Assembly (NCBI RefSeq): GCF_024611995.1
Contig: NZ_CP102509.1
Coordinates: forward strand, 7,626,001-7,690,000
DNA: 64,000 nt
Source of the DNA: Streptomyces sp. NBC_00162
GTDB lineage: Bacteria > Actinomycetota > Actinomycetes > Streptomycetales > Streptomycetaceae
Direction: 5' to 3'
A program made the position numbers and the translations under genes. Within the stretch, counting starts at the first letter, position 1. Every line of letters begins with the position of its first letter. Of the stretch, positions 62,289-64,000 are shown in pieces. Below the pieces are notes generated by a model that worked only from the letters and a program-made list of their open reading frames with translations, made no database searches and was not told the origin of the DNA.

Positions 62289-63650
62289 ATGCCTCGACCT
62301 CTGCGGGTAGCAATCGTCGGTGCCGGCCCCGCCGGGATCTACGCCGCCGACGCGCTGCTGAAGTCCGAGGCCGCGGCCGAGCCCGGTGTGTCCATAGACC
62401 TCTTCGAGAAGATGCCCGCGCCCTTCGGCCTGATCCGCTACGGCGTGGCCCCCGACCACCCGCGCATCAAGGGCATCGTCAATGCGCTGCACCAGGTGCT
62501 CGACAAACCGCAGGTCCGCCTCTTCGGCAACGTCGACTACCCGAACGACATCAGCCTGGACGAGCTGCACTCCTTCTACGATGCCGTGATCTTCTCCACG
62601 GGTGCCACGGCCGACCGCGCCCTCACCATCCCGGGCGTCGACCTCGACGGTTCCCACGGCGCCGCCGACTTCGTCTCCTGGTACGACGGCCACCCCGACG
62701 TCCCGCGCACCTGGCCGCTCGAGGCGGAGAAGGTCGCCGTGCTCGGAGTCGGCAACGTCGCCCTCGACGTCGCGCGCATCCTCGCCAAGACGGCCGACGA
62801 ACTGCTGCCGACCGAGATACCGCCGAACGTCTACGAAGGCCTCAAGGCCAACAAGGCCCTCGAGGTGCACGTCTTCGGCCGCCGCGGTCCGGCTCAGGCC
62901 AAGTTCAGTCCCATGGAGCTCCGGGAGCTGGACCACTCGCCCAACATCGAGGTCATCGTCAACCCCGAGGACATCGACTACGACGAGGGCTCGATCACGA
63001 CCCGCCGCTCCAACAAGCAGGCCGACATGGTCGCCAAGACCCTGGAGAACTGGGCGATCCGCGACATCGGCGACCGGCCGCACAAGCTGTTCCTGCACTT
63101 CTTCGAGTCGCCCACCGAGGTGCTCGGCGAGGACGGCAAGGTGGCCGGACTGCGCACCGAGCGCACCGAGCTCGACGGCACCGGCAACGTCAAGGGCACC
63201 GGCCAGTTCACGGACTGGGACGTCCAGTCCGTCTACCGGGCCGTCGGCTACCTCTCCGACGAGCTGCCCAAGCTCCCCTGGGACGTCGAGTCGGGCACGG
63301 TCCCGGACGAGGGCGGCCGCGTCATCGAAGCGGGCGGCCACCTGGCGTCGACGTACGTGACCGGGTGGATCAGGCGCGGCCCGGTCGGCCTGATCGGCCA
63401 CACCAAGGGCGACGCCAACGAGACCGTCGCGAACCTGCTGGCCGACCACGCCGAAGGCCGCCTGCTCACCCCGGCCGCGCCCGCGCCGGAGGCCGTCGAG
63501 GCCTTCCTCGCCGAGCGCGCCGTCCGCTACACCACGTGGGAGGGCTGGCACCGGCTGGACGCGGCCGAGAAGGCACTCGGCGAACCCCAGGGCCGCGAGC
63601 GCGTGAAGATCGTCGAGCGCGACGAGATGCTCGAGGCCAGCGGAGCCTAG
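62289..63650 (+). CDS. fprA: FprA-type ferredoxin/adrenodoxin NADP+ reductase
   Basis: A 453-residue flavoprotein of the adrenodoxin-reductase class: FAD motif VAIVGAGPAGIYAADALL (residues 8-25), PFGLIRYGVAPDHPRIK, NADP motif VLGVGNVALDVARIL (about 157-171), GRRGPAQAKFSPMELREL and C-terminal GWIRRGPVGLIGHTKGDA. It transfers electrons from NADPH to ferredoxin, for P450s, iron release or Fe-S work. It closely follows mycobacterial FprA in layout and length. The ATG at 62289 fits the family start. A possible iron box upstream would make it iron-responsive. Confidence 0.93.
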   Translation: MPRPLRVAIVGAGPAGIYAADALLKSEAAAEPGVSIDLFEKMPAPFGLIRYGVAPDHPRIKGIVNALHQVLDKPQVRLFGNVDYPNDISLDELHSFYDAVIFSTGATADRALTIPGVDLDGSHGAADFVSWYDGHPDVPRTWPLEAEKVAVLGVGNVALDVARILAKTADELLPTEIPPNVYEGLKANKALEVHVFGRRGPAQAKFSPMELRELDHSPNIEVIVNPEDIDYDEGSITTRRSNKQADMVAKTLENWAIRDIGDRPHKLFLHFFESPTEVLGEDGKVAGLRTERTELDGTGNVKGTGQFTDWDVQSVYRAVGYLSDELPKLPWDVESGTVPDEGGRVIEAGGHLASTYVTGWIRRGPVGLIGHTKGDANETVANLLADHAEGRLLTPAAPAPEAVEAFLAERAVRYTTWEGWHRLDAAEKALGEPQGRERVKIVERDEMLEASGA

Positions 63651-63660
63651 GAAGTGAAGG

Positions 63661-63696
63661 AAGAGGGCCGGGACCCCTATGGGTTCCGGCCCTCTT
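63661..63696. terminator. Strong terminator hairpin
   Basis: AAGAGGGCCGGGACCC and GGGTTCCGGCCCTCTT pair over 16 bp (one G-U) around CTAT. It serves the reductase and probably the convergent gene at the window edge. Confidence 0.85.
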
Positions 63697-63717
63697 CGCG
63701 CTGTGCGTGGACGGGTG

Positions 63718-64000
63718 TCAGCCCCGGACGGACACGATCTTCCGGGTGGCCAGGTCGGCCTGGACGAAGACCTGCGTCGTGTCGCTGCCCCACGTCAGGG
63801 TGACCGTGGCATTGGCCTTGCCCATCCCGTTGCCGGTGGAGGTGACCTTCCACTTGAGCGGCACGTTCTGCGCGCGCAGCACGCCGTCCGCGTGGTTCGT
63901 CTCCTCCCACGTCCTCAGCTCCGCCTGGAGCGGCTCGGAGAGGTAGAAGGCGCGCAGCCGGTCCGCGGTCTGCCCGTCCCCGTCGTACACCGCGTCGATG
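63718..64000 (-). CDS. Partial gene, hypothetical protein (5' end beyond window)
   Basis: The last 94 codons of a minus-strand gene that runs past the window edge. It ends in a beta-rich stretch (VPLKWKVTSTGNGMGKANATVTLTWGSDTTQVFVQADLATRKIVSVRG). I do not recognise a family; the pattern resembles C termini of small secreted or lipoprotein NTF2-like domains. Only the 3' part can be judged. Confidence 0.7.
   Translation of the reverse strand, partial: IDAVYDGDGQTADRLRAFYLSEPLQAELRTWEETNHADGVLRAQNVPLKWKVTSTGNGMGKANATVTLTWGSDTTQVFVQADLATRKIVSVRG

Overview
The window is high-GC DNA from a Streptomyces or a very close relative. Signs of this include GTG starts and coupled GTGA/ATGA gene overlaps, a rodlin aerial-hyphae protein, a family 19 chitinase behind a TGGTCTAGACC-type promoter repeat, a SAV_2336-type protein, and a single in-frame TTA (bldA-dependent) codon. 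I found no rRNA genes, no canonical tRNA genes, no CRISPR array and no replication origin.

Layout. 1-9.6 kb: a stand-alone condensation-domain protein and an export-type ABC system (two ATPases, two large FtsX-like permeases), one ATPase carrying an AbrB-like tail. 9.6-12.4 kb: a coiled-coil protein, then a divergent LysR regulator/epimerase pair. 12.4-22.6 kb: an apparent phosphonate-scavenging locus, with two paralogous GntR/UTRA regulators, a lipoprotein-dependent ABC importer, a HAD hydrolase, a membrane Ser/Thr kinase, and a TauD-type plus PhnZ-type oxygenase pair that would release phosphate from an organophosphonate. Related TTGT-N4-ACAA operators sit before the importer and the oxygenases. 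22.7-31.9 kb: a DUF2330 protein, then an esterase/SurE/MFS operon, a carboxylesterase, a LacI regulator and a second hydrolase, tied together by copies of a TTACACGTGTAA-like operator. 32-41.4 kb: an RsbW-like ATPase, an MMPL transporter divergent from a two-component system, an alcohol dehydrogenase, a DMT-type permease, a tandem ATP-grasp ligase pair and a DUF7873 protein.

41.4-43.2 kb: an unusual stretch. Two tRNA-like elements lie in permuted order, each with its 3' half upstream of its 5' half; acceptor and anticodon stems close only in that order. Debris follows: an IS5-type transposase tail, a WYL-regulator tail and an Ig-like (He_PIG) fragment. 43.2-50.2 kb: a four-gene vWA-MoxR-VMAP conflict system (Trypco1, trypsin-VMAP fusion, MoxR ATPase, and a 1086-residue vWA-like/pseudokinase/degenerate FtsK-like protein). 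Its first gene holds the TTA codon. 50.3-51.6 kb: a TnpB-only IS200/IS605-type element. Debris, the conflict system and the IS together look like an acquired island next to the tRNA-like locus.

51.6-64 kb: an ECF sigma/anti-sigma pair, DUF1996 and DUF1838 proteins, a secreted subtilisin, a LuxR/AAA regulator, a chitinase, a rodlin, a DUF5302 protein, an FprA-type ferredoxin reductase behind a possible iron box, and a partial gene at the edge.
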